64,000 bases of DNA. Source: Trachythela sp. YZ-2020. Taxonomy: Eukaryota; Cnidaria; Anthozoa; Malacalcyonacea; Clavulariidae. The notes beneath the pieces were generated by a model. It was not told the DNA's origin. It did not search any database and saw nothing but the letters and a program-made list of their open reading frames with translations. Numbering within the stretch: the stretch's first letter is position 1; each line of letters starts with the position of its first letter. A program made the translations under genes and the position numbers. Below are positions 42,325 through 54,300 of this stretch, one piece after another. The stretch is taken from positions 1,398,501 through 1,462,500 of the forward strand of contig JADLSH010000318.1 in the NCBI GenBank assembly GCA_016169945.1. The letters are read 5' to 3'.

Positions 42325-45300
42325 GGAGAAAGTGTTGGGCGTTAATAAATTGGTTAACCAGACTATCTGCCCATGTCGCTTGTTAACCATTAAGCTACAC
42401 TGCACCCTAACATGCCCACTTTGTCATTTTACTCTGTCTAAGGGGAAAGTGTTGGGTGTTAATGAGTTAATATGAATTTGTTTTTGCTTCTACAAACTGC
42501 TAATACTCAGTAAATTTTCTGACTCCAACACAGGGCCTGAGCTTGTATCCTCCAGATTGCTATCAAATGTTCTGAGTTAATGGCACCAAATTAACAGCTG
42601 AAGATAAATTGTGGCTACTTCAGCTGGAGAGTCCGAATACAATGCTATATGCACCAAGGATTCCCCCTTATTTTGGATTAGTAAAATTCTTGGATAACGT
42701 ATCAAAGGGAGGATCCTTGGTGCACATGGCATTTTATTCTTCAATTGATATCTCTGTATTTATTTTCCATCTTAAGTGAATAAATTGTCTAGTGTTAGGT
42801 AGGAGATAGTGTTAGCCTAGAAGATAAAATGATTAATGTTTTAACTGGCAAAGCACTCAGATAAATTGGGGTTCGTACGGCCCCTGGAAATCCTGGATTT
42901 TTCTTCTTATCCTGGAAACCCCTTGAAAAGTCCTTAAATTTCAAACTAACACCTGCAAAACTGAACTTGTGTTAAATATGTTTATCTAAATAATATTAAA
43001 AATGCAATAAATTGTCGACATCTTAAGTAGTTCTTGTTTCAAATACCCCTGAAAACCCCTGGAAAATGACAGAAAAATGTCCTGGAAAGTCCTGCATTTT
43101 TAAAATTATGAAGGTGTACGAACCCTGCCTAATGTTTTCTCTGCCTAATTTCAGATAATTTATAAGTGAAGAAGAGTTTCTTGGCCAGCAATAGATTAAC
43201 CAATCTACACATGTCTTTTGTTTGTCCACTAAGTAGCAATGAATCCTACTTTATTATTTTATCCTGTCTAACACCAGACAAGGTTACATATCAAGGAGAG
43301 ACTCTTGGGGCCGGTTGTTCAAACACCCGACAACTTAACCCTGGTTTAGTGGTAACTTTCATACAAGTTTCCCGAAATCGGTTATATTAATATGAATTTT
43401 CTTTCAACCTTTAACTGGGCGATAGAAGTTTTTGTTTATATAGTTTTGAAATAAACAAACATGTAGAAGTATACAAACCAGAACAGCAGATTAAAATTTA
43501 ACCTGGGGTTAGCGTTAACCGACTTTTGAACCGGCCCTTGGACATTAAACTCTAACCTTTGGGCACATTTAACCACTCCTCAAGCTGTTGCGACACAGGG
43601 TTAATAACAATGATAAAACTGAACAACAAATGTGATGCTATCATTGCAGAAACACATTTTGTAACAGCAGATGTTGACGAGAGATTCATAAGAATATTGG
43701 TTTGGACGTCATCTCCAAATGCCAGGAAACCCATGAAGGATACAGGAAGGTACATTGCGAGAACAGCAATGTATCCCATTATGATTGATGTAGAGAATAC
43801 ACTTGGTTGTCTCATGTCACATTGAATTGTGGGAAATGCAGCATTACCACCAAATGAAAATGCTATTGCACCAAATGCTAGATGGAAATATGAAGTTTTG
43901 TTAGACTTGTGATTTGTGAATAACACAGATTGATTTTGAAATAAGCATATCTTCAGTGACGTAGCCAGGCTTTTCAGTCAAGGGCCCCCCGAAAAAGTTC
44001 TAGGGAGGGGGCCAACATGTAGGGATTTGTATTAGTCCAAATGTTTTCTAGGGGGGGGGGGCACAACTCCTGGCCCCCAGCCCCCCACTCTACCCTCTGG
44101 CTACATAACTGCATATCTTACAATATACATTTCTCTAAACATACCTGAAAAGAATGAACTACTTGTAACAATCCTATATCTTGCAACACCATCAAAATCA
44201 GTTCCTATCTGTGTGACAATCAACAAACATGCAACAGAAGTTGCAATTATTGCCAACAATGCTACAGGCCAGAAGTTCTTGGGTGTGCTGAGCCACGACA
44301 AGGGCAACAGTACTGATGTACAAATTACCAACCAGATTCTGTATTCACTTTTTGCAGACATAGATGTAATATTTAGATCAATCAAGCTGTTCAAATTCTC
44401 AGAGGCTAGCAATACAAATACTGTACAAGCTCCTAGAGAGGGAACAAAACCTTTTAGTTGGAATACACCTTCATTGTATTAAGTGATCATAATGAACAGG
44501 TTAATTGCAATCGTGAAGGAATTGATTAACCCATTAGCTGACAATGCGCCCAGATGCGCCCTACTTTAGTATTTTACTCCGTCTAACGCCAGTCGATTTT
44601 ACTCGTCAGTGGTAGGGTACTGCCAGTTAACGGGTTAATGAACCAAATACACAAGAAATTGAATATTGTATTGTATTGCATTGTTTGTGGTTTTGCTGGC
44701 ATTGCAGTTAGTGTATGATTGTGTGTCTCTATAATATTGACATTCCAACCTCAGGTAGCAGGAAATTGGGAGGTTGGCAATTTCACTGTTAATTTTTCCA
44801 AACCTTTGTATTTTGGCTCTAGAATGTGTTACTGTTGGGCTTAGACTTCAAATGTTGTTGAAACTTTACTACCAATTTTAAACTAGTCTTGTTAATTTTT
44901 GTTTTAAAAGGGTGATTTCTTCACCTTCTTTCTTCATGGATAGTGCTTTAATGCTGGCAAAAGGCAATATACATGCATTTTTAACAAGAAAGTTTTCATT
45001 TTAAACTGATTTTCTTAACGATAAGTGGATATTTCTGGAAAATCGGGAAGTTCAGATTGAAATCGAGAGGAACGTATGGAAATCGGAAGAGTTGGAATGT
45101 CTGATTATATTAACTGTGGCTGAATTCCCTGAATCAGCTGTCTGATAAAAATTTTAGCTAAGTCGCATGTGAGAAGAGTACTTCCAGTCTTCCTCTACCA
45201 AACACTGCAGGTTTTTTGGCATTTTCTTAGGCACAGCGTGTTGTAATATATAAGGCATTCCTACAATTGGATCTCTAGGAAGAACTGTTTACAACTGGTC

Positions 45301-45760
45301 GAGCTATCCTGCATACAGGTTGTCAAAAATACTCACCTATCATAGAAGCATTAATACAGAACTGCACCACATATTTCCCAGTCTTGCCATAAGAATGGAA
45401 ACCCAATGCAGGGTAAGGGTACCTGACATGCTCTTGGTATTCACGAAAATCACGTCTTAATATCAACCATGATCTGCCAAGAACTATCCCACATGTTCCA
45501 GATAATACACCCAGTATAAAGATCAATACCATACCAATCCAGCCTGTATTCGCTACAGCATCAGGTAATGCTAGTACTCCTGAACCTGCCATCTCCCCTG
45601 TGATAAACAAAGCTGCAGTGAAGGCTGTTAAACCATGAGCCAAACCAGGTTCATGATCATTGTTTACCAAAACATCATCATTTTCACACTCAGAAACTGG
45701 TGTATATAGACGTTCGTTTTCTCTATTAATTGCGTCAGACATTGTTAAGTCTTTCACCAT
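41749..45760 (-). CDS. AAAP-family (SLC32/36/38-type) amino-acid transporter, complete
   Basis: Multi-pass membrane transporter of the amino acid/auxin permease superfamily, moving amino acids with protons or sodium. Four exons: 45760-45337, 44432-44145, 43877-43557, 42035-41749. All introns are phase 1 and the total is 439 residues, the usual size for about 11 membrane segments. TM1 holds the unwound GEMAGSGVLALP motif (about 55-66). Later segments include IWLVICTSVLLPLSWL, AFGAIAFSFGGNAAFP, GYIAVLAMYLPVSFMGFLAFG and FLYEIIVVGLLAAVIS near the C-terminus. The N-terminal tail of about 40 residues is acidic and cytosolic. ATG at 45760 was taken; a second Met at codon 7 is equally possible. Substrate and subfamily cannot be told by eye. 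Intron 2 holds a hAT MITE. Confidence 0.9.
42860..43135. mobile_element. hAT-like element with GTTCGTAC ends
   Basis: The left GTTCGTACGGCCCCTGGAAA and the right GAAGGTGTACGAACCCTG are inverted. The interior contains repeated CCTGGAAA. It lies in the third intron of the transporter gene. The target duplication is unclear. Confidence 0.6.
43954..44111. mobile_element. Short hAT-type MITE with perfect 8-bp duplication
   Basis: It starts CAGTGACGTAGCCAG and ends CTGGCTACATAACTG. CATATCTT lies on both sides (43946-43953 and 44112-44119). It is in the second intron of the transporter gene, about 34 bp from the splice donor at 44145. Confidence 0.93.
45140..45310 (+). mobile_element. SINE family A copy, partial
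   Basis: The body TAGCTAAGTCGCATGTGAGA, GAGTACTTCCAGTC and AAACACTGCAGGTTTT leads into a tail, close to the first transporter exon. Confidence 0.6.
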
Positions 45761-46063
45761 TTGCAGGTGGTTCTAAAGCAACTTTACAGTAAAGAACTTA
45801 GAACTGCGAGAATGGCGCAATTTCACTAATTTGCAACTGTCGGAAATCGGAACTTTAATCAATGATCGGAATAAAGTCCATATACGGGATTAAACCCTTC
45901 GAGGAGTAAAGCCATCCAAGTTTCAAGTTTTATTTATCAAGTTTCAAGTTTTATTCAAATATATATAATCATTACATCAATTAATCAGACAAGATCGAGG
46001 CGGTCTTGTCTATACACACAAATAAATAAATATTTTACAAGTATAATTATGTACATATGTTAT

Positions 46064-46746
46064 GTACGAGTCAAATCCAACCACGATCAGCCACCCCCCG
46101 GACATTTGACTCAAGATCAGCTCTGTATAGGCGGGAATTTGACGCAAGTTTAATCCGCCCGGTCGGGCATTTGACCATTATACCAGCCTCGTACCCAACC
46201 TCCGTCGCAGGGTACTTTCCAATTGCCACGAGGACAGACCCTGGGTACGAGGTTGCCTCGTACCCAGGCGCAAAAAAACTTAAAAATAGGCACACTACAG
46301 TATATTTATATAGATCAGTGATCAAGCGAGCGCGCGCGCGCTCGCTCGCTTGATCACTGATCTATATAAATATACTGTAGTGTGCCTATTTTTAAGTTTT
46401 TTTGCGCCTGGGTACGAGGCTGCCATTATACAACAAATTGGTCAGCGGTTGTTCCCATAAAGTATGTACACTCTAGGCGCTTCGAAGTTTTTAAAATTGC
46501 TTTTTTAACACATTCTGAGCGACAAATATTGAATATGCCGTTGTTCAAAGTTTGGAATAAAGGAAAAACAATTCGGAAAGCTGTTCTTGCAACAAAATTC
46601 CAGAACCATGTACCCTTATAGCAGGGCATTTGACTGTGGTTTCTGCCTGTCCGGCCGAGCATTTGACTATTTATTTTTTTCAAAAGTCAAATTCCCTGGG
46701 GGTCGCCCGGGGGGGGGCCTGATCGCGGTTGGATTTGACTCGTACA
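46064..46746. mobile_element. DNA transposon with TTA duplication, carrying a nested palindrome
   Basis: The ends TGTACGAGTCAAATCCAACC are inverted and run through ACGATC, with TTA on both sides (46061-46063 and 46747-46749). Several ATTTGAC repeats lie inside. A 3-bp TTA duplication is compatible with PIF/Harbinger. It has no transposase ORF, so it is non-autonomous. Confidence 0.82.
46255..46420. mobile_element. Near-perfect 166-bp palindrome
   Basis: Two 83-bp arms (GCCTCGTACCCAGGCGC ... GATCAGTGATCAAGCGAG) differ at about one position near the (CG)n centre. It is nested in the element at 46064-46746. Further GGGTACGAGG pieces next to it (46241) suggest repeat insertion at the same sequence. 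Confidence 0.92.
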
Positions 46747-46789
46747 TTATATGTGAAATAAATATTTTACAAGTAGAATTATGTATAAT

Positions 46790-46900
46790 ATACATAAACA
46801 CAATATGTACAATATACACAATATATGTACAATATACACAATATATGTATAATATACACAATATATGTATAATATACACAATATATGTATAATATACACA
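46790..46900. repeat. 20-bp tandem repeat (AATATACACAATATATGTAC)
   Basis: About five units with small variations. Confidence 0.9.
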
Positions 46901-46907
46901 ACTTAAT

Positions 46908-47013
46908 TGATAAAGTCCGTTGATTTGATAGAAAAAATGTAAACAAAGCTACAGTCTGTTAGCACATGTCAGCTTTGTTTACATTTTTTCTATCAAAACA
47001 ATGGACTTTATCA
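46908..47013. repeat. Inverted repeat with 43-bp arms
   Basis: The left TGATAAAGTCCGTTGATTTG and GAAAAAATGTAAACAAAGCT are inverted on the right with three or so mismatches. The loop is 20 bp. It is a palindromic MITE or a hairpin RNA candidate. Confidence 0.75.
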
Positions 47014-47289
47014 ACGAAGTTGTGGCAACTTCACAGTAAAATAAAATAAATTCGTCCTGCTTCCACAGTAAAATAAATTATCAACGTATCACAATTCACA
47101 ATCAAGCTTTGCAAGAATATACAACCAAGTTAAACTGCTTGTATTATGATCAGGAGGCTCCAACGTACGCATGCGCAGAACGGACTGTACCGCATCTTTA
47201 ACGTTTTAGGAAGGAAAGAAGCAATAACAAGAATAGAGAAAATTACAAATAAGATCTTCAATTTAAGGCTTCTTTGCAGAATTTTTAAT

Positions 47290-47745
47290 TTTACAGCTTA
47301 GAGTCTCTCTGTCCGGATAGGTGTTTTCTTTCTGTAAAATATCCAGAAGGATACTACGTATCTTTTTCTTAAATGATCGTTTTGGCAATTCTCTTATGCA
47401 AGATGGTACCTCATTCCACCCACTGATCTAATAGATCAGTGATTCCACCATTTTGCGCCAATACGGGAGAAAGATTTTCGTTGAATCTCTACTTTCGATT
47501 GTTTAATATAAAAGTTATTTGATTTTGAAGAACGTGTATTATAAGAATGAATATCTGACGTGTTCTGAAATAGATTGAGAATGTTAACTGGTGCAAGCTT
47601 ATTTTTAATATCGTGCATCAATGCTATTACATTTTCATAATATAAAAGATTTACTGGTAAAATATTTGTAGCAACAAATGGAGGTATTGCGTGTTCTTGT
47701 TTATCTGAGAAATGGATAAAACGGAGAACACGCTTTTCCACTTTA
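47290..47745 (-). pseudogene. LINE reverse-transcriptase C-terminal remnant
   Basis: Reading minus: KRVLRFIHFSDKQEHAIPPF, then YYENVIALMHDIKNKLAP, HSYNTRSSKSNNFYIKQ and GAKWWN. After a short palindromic insertion at about 47420-47443 it continues EVPSCIRELPKRSFKKKI to a stop. The R...HSYNTR...WN.IP..I...F.. pattern is the usual end of LINE ORF2 in invertebrates. The element is 5'-truncated. Confidence 0.8.
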
Positions 47746-47749
47746 GTCC

Positions 47750-48090
47750 AGAGTACATTGGAGAAAACCTGTGGTGCTGTAGTCAGTGGAGTGGAACCTT
47801 GTTCACAGAAATGAAAGGACCACGCACACGAAAGGCTTCAATCAGTGCCATTCAAAACTGTTCTCCCTAGAGGTCCAGTAAGGGCTATCCCTTTTATGTC
47901 CAACGTTGTTACTGTACTACATAACTACAGAAGGAAACTAACGTGCCAGGAGAGAAGCTGTGGTGCGGGAATGGAACTTGACTCGCAAAGGTAAAAGAAA
48001 CATAGACCACGCACCACGATGCTCTACCTAATCTGTTCTCTCTCGTTGTTACTACAGGAGTGAAACTGGAGTACCTGGAGAAAAGCCGGC
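47750..48090 (-). mobile_element. SINE family A fragments
   Basis: Body and tail pieces (TTCTCCCTAGAGGTCCAGTA, GAAAACCTGTGGTGC) alternate with worn heads. It is broken and probably represents two overlapping copies. Confidence 0.55.
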
Positions 48091-48339
48091 GGTGTAAGAG
48101 TCAATTATTGCCTTCGCTCACGACGTCGAAGTTCTCGCTATCTTTTTCACGTAGTTCAGACACAAACCACGGCAGCTTATCGTAGAATACTAACTACACT
48201 GGACCCCACGTTTGAGTTTGGTGTAAAAAGTTGTTCTGCTCTTCTTCAAAACATGTAATATGATATACCGGTAGTCATAATTCTCATCTTTATTCAATCT
48301 GATTCAATTAAAATAAGTCTAATACTTCCTCAATGCAAA

Positions 48340-51300
48340 ATGGCGCAATCCAGACTGATTCTTGCTATAATTTTGATCACTGTGCTCTTATTTGTCGGAG
48401 GATTTCTGATCGGATATTTTACAAGTCCAGATAAAGATAAAGACAGCGATAGTGATGAGACAAAGACGTCGTGGCAATCTCGTTTGAAATCTCATAAGAA
48501 GTTGTACGATTTGCTAGACGCAGACAGCATACGAGAGTATTTGAGGTAAGATTAAGCACGTATCATACAGCCGATGGTGGTCAACCTGCAGTTATAAAAT
48601 TGAGAAAATAATGTTAATAATATGTAGTTGTGTTTGTAATTCAATGTAGTTCAATAAATAGATTGAAGAAATGTATATTGATTTACTTGCTCCTATATAT
48701 AAGTGTCAACACTTCTGCAGTATAATTTAAGTTGACCACCAACGCTACAGAAACCCGCCTTAATAATAAACGGTCCTACTAAACGCCGTCCACGAACGTC
48801 CGCCAACGTCCGCGAGCTTGTTTTCAACTAAAAAATATACTTTTATTTCGGTTCAATACCATTTTTCTTGGCAATGTTGTTGTAGTATATGACAGTTTAA
48901 CAAACTAAATCGCCATTTTAAAATTCCATAAACACGTTTAAATCTTTTGAATTATGTTCGTCTGTATTGAACGTATACAGTTATTACAGTATTGGATTAT
49001 ATTTAGGAAAAAATAGCTTTTGCAAGGTGTATTTCAAGCTGAAACTAAACGAGAGCACAGTAATATTCAGATTTAAGAATGTAGGACGTTTGTCAATTGA
49101 AAATAAGCTCGCGGACCGTGTTTAGTACGCAGGGGCGCACATTAGGGGTGAAACCCCCCCCCATCATTTGGGAATTTTTCAAAAAGGTCGGTCCCAAATT
49201 GTAAAATTACACTACTTAATTCGGTCCGAGTTGGTCCGAAACATCCTGTCTAAAAAAAGTACAATAAACGATACAGAAAATGTCAATAAAAGAAATCAAC
49301 ATTGCAAAACCCAGAGATATATTTTCCTCTTAAAGCAATATACTCAAATGTAAGATGACATAGCCATACACGACTGCGCAAAACCTCCTAACTTTTGCTC
49401 CAGGGCGCTTATATATAAGCGCCCTATGATGTTGAAGGTTACCTTTTGGGGGGCGTTTTCTTTAAAGAACTGCATTTAAAGAAAATTGCAGCGAAATATT
49501 TGAATTCGAAACTAGAGTGTTTGAAATCTTATAAATGAAAGGGCCTATAACGAAAGAGGCAGAGAAGACTCTGAAAATGGCATTTCCAACGATCTACAGA
49601 CTCAAGTTTTTCAATTTTTTTCCCATCGGCGCCAACCATGGTGGCGCCTCGTGGGAGTCGGCCCCCTACTTTTAAAAATCCTTCTACACCCCTGGCACTA
49701 CACGTATTTTTACATTACCTCGTGATACATGTTTTGATGTGGTCAAACAAATATAAAAAGTCGGTCCCTGAACAATGAACACCCCCCAAAATTTTTGGAA
49801 TGCGCGCCCCTGTTAGTAGGACCCCTTATAAAGGGAGTTAACGGAGTTTTATACATCATTGTATTACTTCAATACATATAAACTATAGAAATTACTATAC
49901 CTTGAGGTAATGCTGGGCTTGAAAACCCAAAAAAGCCAACACTCGATATTAAGGCAAATACCGAAATTTATAAATACGGTTAGGAAGAAGATAATCACGG
50001 TTTACTGAAGAAATGGTCCGAAATGTATAAACGAGAATGAGACTTTTATGAGAGTGGATGAGATTGCATGAGAGTAGATTTGCTACAAGTCGACTTGAAT
50101 TATTTAGACGCGCGGCAATTAAGCCCAATTTTTATAAAGCGCGGAATGCGAGTCGACTTGTAGCAAGTCTATAAGCATGAGAGTTTCATCAACTCATGAG
50201 CCCCGGTCTAACGAGAACAAGAGCTGCATGATAGTTGACTGGACATTATCACACGTTCCGGACAAACGAGCGAAAACTCTCAAAGTCGATGAAAGTTGAT
50301 GAGAGTTGGCGGTCAAACGCTAGCGAGAGCTGTAACTTTCAAAAACTGAAAAAGTGGCCAAAAAGTAAAGGCTAACCCCTTAACATTTTTGACTACTTTT
50401 TCCAAAACTCAGAAAGTGGCAGAAAATGGTCAAAAGGTAAAGGCTAACCCCTTAACTTTTTATCGAAAAATAGCAAGGCTAACTCAAGACCTTTCGTCCG
50501 CAAAAAAGCTGTGGTTTAATCCCCTGACTTTTCGTTGATTTTTAAAGATTATTTTTTTATTATAATTCGCCAATGTCAGATTATGTGGAAGTTATAATAC
50601 TTCTAGTCTAGTGGACACTTCGTGGCGTCGCATGTGCGAGAGCTATGGATCAATCCCACTTTTTCAGCCTTGTTATTTAATTCCACCTGATACAACCAAA
50701 AAGTAAAAGGATGAGGATTGAGTCCTGAATAAGTTGCAGTAGGCTTGCAGCGACGAACGAGTAGTCTAACTAGTGGTAAAGACTACGGTCTGTCATTTGT
50801 ATAAGAATTGTGGTTCGAATCCTCTTAGAAGTAGTTTTGGTGTTTGAAAAGTATTGATTATACAGTGTAGAATAAAAGGTAGGTTTGCAACAACGAACAA
50901 GTAGTCTAGCGGTAAAGACTACGGGCTGTCATGTATATAAATTGTGGCTCGAATCCTGTTAGACGTCATTTTGGGATTGAAAAGTGGTGAATAAGTTGCG
51001 GTAGGTTTCCAACAACGAGCAGTTAGTATAGTGGTAAAAAAAGGGACTATCATCCTCGTTTGACCGGGGCGTATAAGCAAACCTGGTGTTTTCAGTAAGA
51101 ATGCTTGATAGTGTTTTGTATTGGTGTTTCCCGTGGACAGAAAAATAAATATGATTTCTTTGTTAAAGTTCCTTTGCACTGATGAAGATCCTGGCTAGCT
51201 TACAGAACGAGAACTTTGTCAAACAGATACACGCCGTGTATTCCACCAGACAAATCATGCACATTTAACGCTGAAACTCCGTTAAATTAACGTTTAATAA

Positions 51301-54300
51301 ATTACTTACCTTCCATTGCAGAGAGTACACGGATAAGCCTCACGTCGCGGGGTCCAAGATCCAACTAGAATATGGAAAAAATATTGCAAATGAGTGGAAA
51401 AAATATGAAATCTTTGACAAAGTCGAGACTTTTCCTTATAATGTTTTATTGTCCTATCTTGAAGAAGGAGAAACTAATGTTGTCACAGTGTTTAACACTT
51501 CAGGCGAAACACTTCATGAATTTAAAGGAAAAGAGAAGGTACATACGTTTAACACAAACGTTGTGGTTCTGAGGTCCTCTGTAAGAAGTATACAACAATA
51601 AGCTACCGCGATGAACTCAGATTGTTGAGACACAAACCAACACTTGAACACTGTTTAACACTTCAGGACAAATTCATAAAGGAAAATAGAAGATGTATAT
51701 ATATATATATAGAGAGAGAGAGAGTTAAGTGTAACGATATCCTATTTCTACCAATTTGTCCAGATTCTAGAGCCAGGTGAAAATGATACAGCAGTGATCC
51801 CACCTATCCTGGGTTATGCCAAGCCTGGCAATGCAAGTGGAAAACTACTGTACGCCAACTACGGGAGGAAGGAAGATTTTGACGCTCTCTACAACATGTC
51901 TGGATTTACAAATTGTTCTGGTTATATTGTCATTATGAGATATGGAAAAATATATCGTGGGAATAAGGTATATACCGTGTTAACGTCGTTTGCATCTAAG
52001 AATGTAACTCTAAGTCTCTAACCTTAACTCTAACTATAACCTTAACTCTAACTCTAATCTTAAATCTAACTCTAACCTTAAATCTAACTCTAACCTTAAC
52101 TCTAAAGCCTGGTTTCCATTTGGTCGTAACTGTCGTGAACAAGTCATGTTCGACGATGTGAAATAGTCTGGATCTATCTCGTCTTTTGTCTGCTGTATGA
52201 AAACCAGTCTTTGCTGCCTGTAGAGATATGTCGACACTCTATTATATCAGTCACCTTGATATGTTCACGACAGTTACGACTAAATGGAAACTAGGCTTAA
52301 CTCTAATCTTAACTCTAATTTCTCCTGGTCCGGAAGCTTCATTCTCGTGTATTGTGAGCGAATAGTCATTCGTCTTGATTCATGAGAGCGAGGCTCCGCA
52401 GGAAATATTCGTGACGTAATTATAATGTGTTTTGTTCTCACTTCGTATTTTTTACCTCAGATCAACCTGGCAGCAGATTGTGGAGCCGAGGGTGCTATAC
52501 TCTATAACGACCCAGAAGATTCCGCCCCCAAGGGGGAGAACCAGACCTATCCTAAAACATGGTGGCTCCCCCCGTCCGGAGTACAGCGAGGTAACCTACG
52601 GACAGTCAAGGGTGATCCACTCACCCCTGAAGTGCCTGCTATAGACGGGATCTTACGTACGAGAGTCGAAGATGTATTTATGCCAGCGATTCCTGCCACC
52701 CCCCTGCCATACGGTCAGGCTAAGGAATTACTCAAGTTAATACAAGGTTGGTCATGTAAACTAAGCTGTCGTGGTTTGTGTCTGAACTACTGCGTAGGTC
52801 CTTTGTCACGAGGTTAGTGTCTTAGTGGAGGAAGCTTTCGCTCAAAACATCGAAGTGTTTATAGTTCAGACACAAACCACAGCGCAACCTATTGTAGAAT
52901 ACTGCCTACACTGGACCCCCACATTTGAGATATATTTTTCAGGTTGTTCAGACACAAACCACGAACAACTTTATTGCTTATTGTAGAATACTACCTGCAC
53001 TGGACCCCCATATTTGAGATATCTTTTTCAGGTAGTTCAGGCACAAACCACAGCAACATATTGCAGAATACTACCTACACTGGACCACCACATTTTCGAT
53101 TTCATAAACTCACCTTGTTTAACTCGGCAGCGCCATGTGCACAACATCACATTAGGATAGTCTACATTGTTGCTCAATTGCACGATCTAAGGATGCTTAG
53201 GGCTAACGTGTTATCCAAAGTACTGAGTTGCACATGTACCTACAACGAAGTAGTAAACGTTTGAGTTAGAGTTCTGACAAGTGAACTACAATTTACTTGG
53301 ACGCAAAGGTAAGCCACGGAGCAGATATAAAATCCCAAGGACGTTTCGAGCAAAAGCCCTTCTTCGGGAAAGTAACGAACTATTCTACTTACTACTCTCC
53401 CGACGAAAGGCGTTCGCTCGAAAAGTCGAAGTGTTCTTTATCTTATTTAGACTGCCAAGTATCAACAATCCAGTGTTTTTTATATTCTAAACATATTTGT
53501 ATATTTTCATTCAGGCACGCAAGCTCCGAAGTCTTGGAAAGGTGGATTCAACTTTCCCTACAATATCGGTATTAATAGTTCCACTCCTACTGTCACTATA
53601 CAGGTCAATGCAAAATTACGTAATCGAAACATCACAAATATTGTTGGGACAATTCTGGGTAAGGAAGAACCCGACAGGTGGGTACTTCTAGGATCACATA
53701 GGGATGGCTGGGCATTTGGTGCTGTTGATTCATCTACTGGGACCGCTGTGATGATGGAGATAGCTCGTGGGCTCAAGGAATTGGTGAAATCAGGTGATTT
53801 ACACTTATTTCGTTAACAAACATTTCACAAAAACCCAAGATCTCTGGGGCGAAATGCGTTTGTTCTGACGACACTGTCACCGAAGCTCAATTGGACCTTA
53901 GTAAATAATTAGTTAATCAGTCAGTTAGATGGTCGGTTAGTAATTACGTTATAAATAATCAGTGCCTCTCTTAAAATCTTGCAAATAAAAGAGTTTCCTG
54001 TTGATAAAGATTATAATCTTCATTCTTTATAAACATTTGCTATCAAATGAATAGACATAAGACTATGCACATAACTAGACACTCACACTAATCTATGATA
54101 AAATAAATATACGTTTATCATTATTAAGAACTACGATAACTTGATTTTCTTATTGTTATGAAATATTAATTTTGAAAGGTTGGCGACCAAGACGTACTAT
54201 AAAGCTATGCAGTTGGGGAGCTGAGGAGCAAGGTTTGATAGGCTCCACTGAATGGGTTGAACAACAGAGCAAGATTGTACGAGAGAGAGCTGTAGCCTAC

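Larger units (their letters stand above)
45761..48339. other. Divergent intergenic region between transporter and carboxypeptidase genes
   Basis: Both starts face outward. The space is filled by a TIR element (46064-46746), AT repeats, a hairpin, a LINE remnant and SINE tails. Promoters were not assigned. The short stretch before 48340 carries no clear TATA box. Confidence 0.6.

Noticed and set aside
51985..52105. Interstitial telomere repeat
   Set aside because: The hexamers alternate CTCTAA and CCTTAA irregularly and do not match TTAGGG/CCCTAA.
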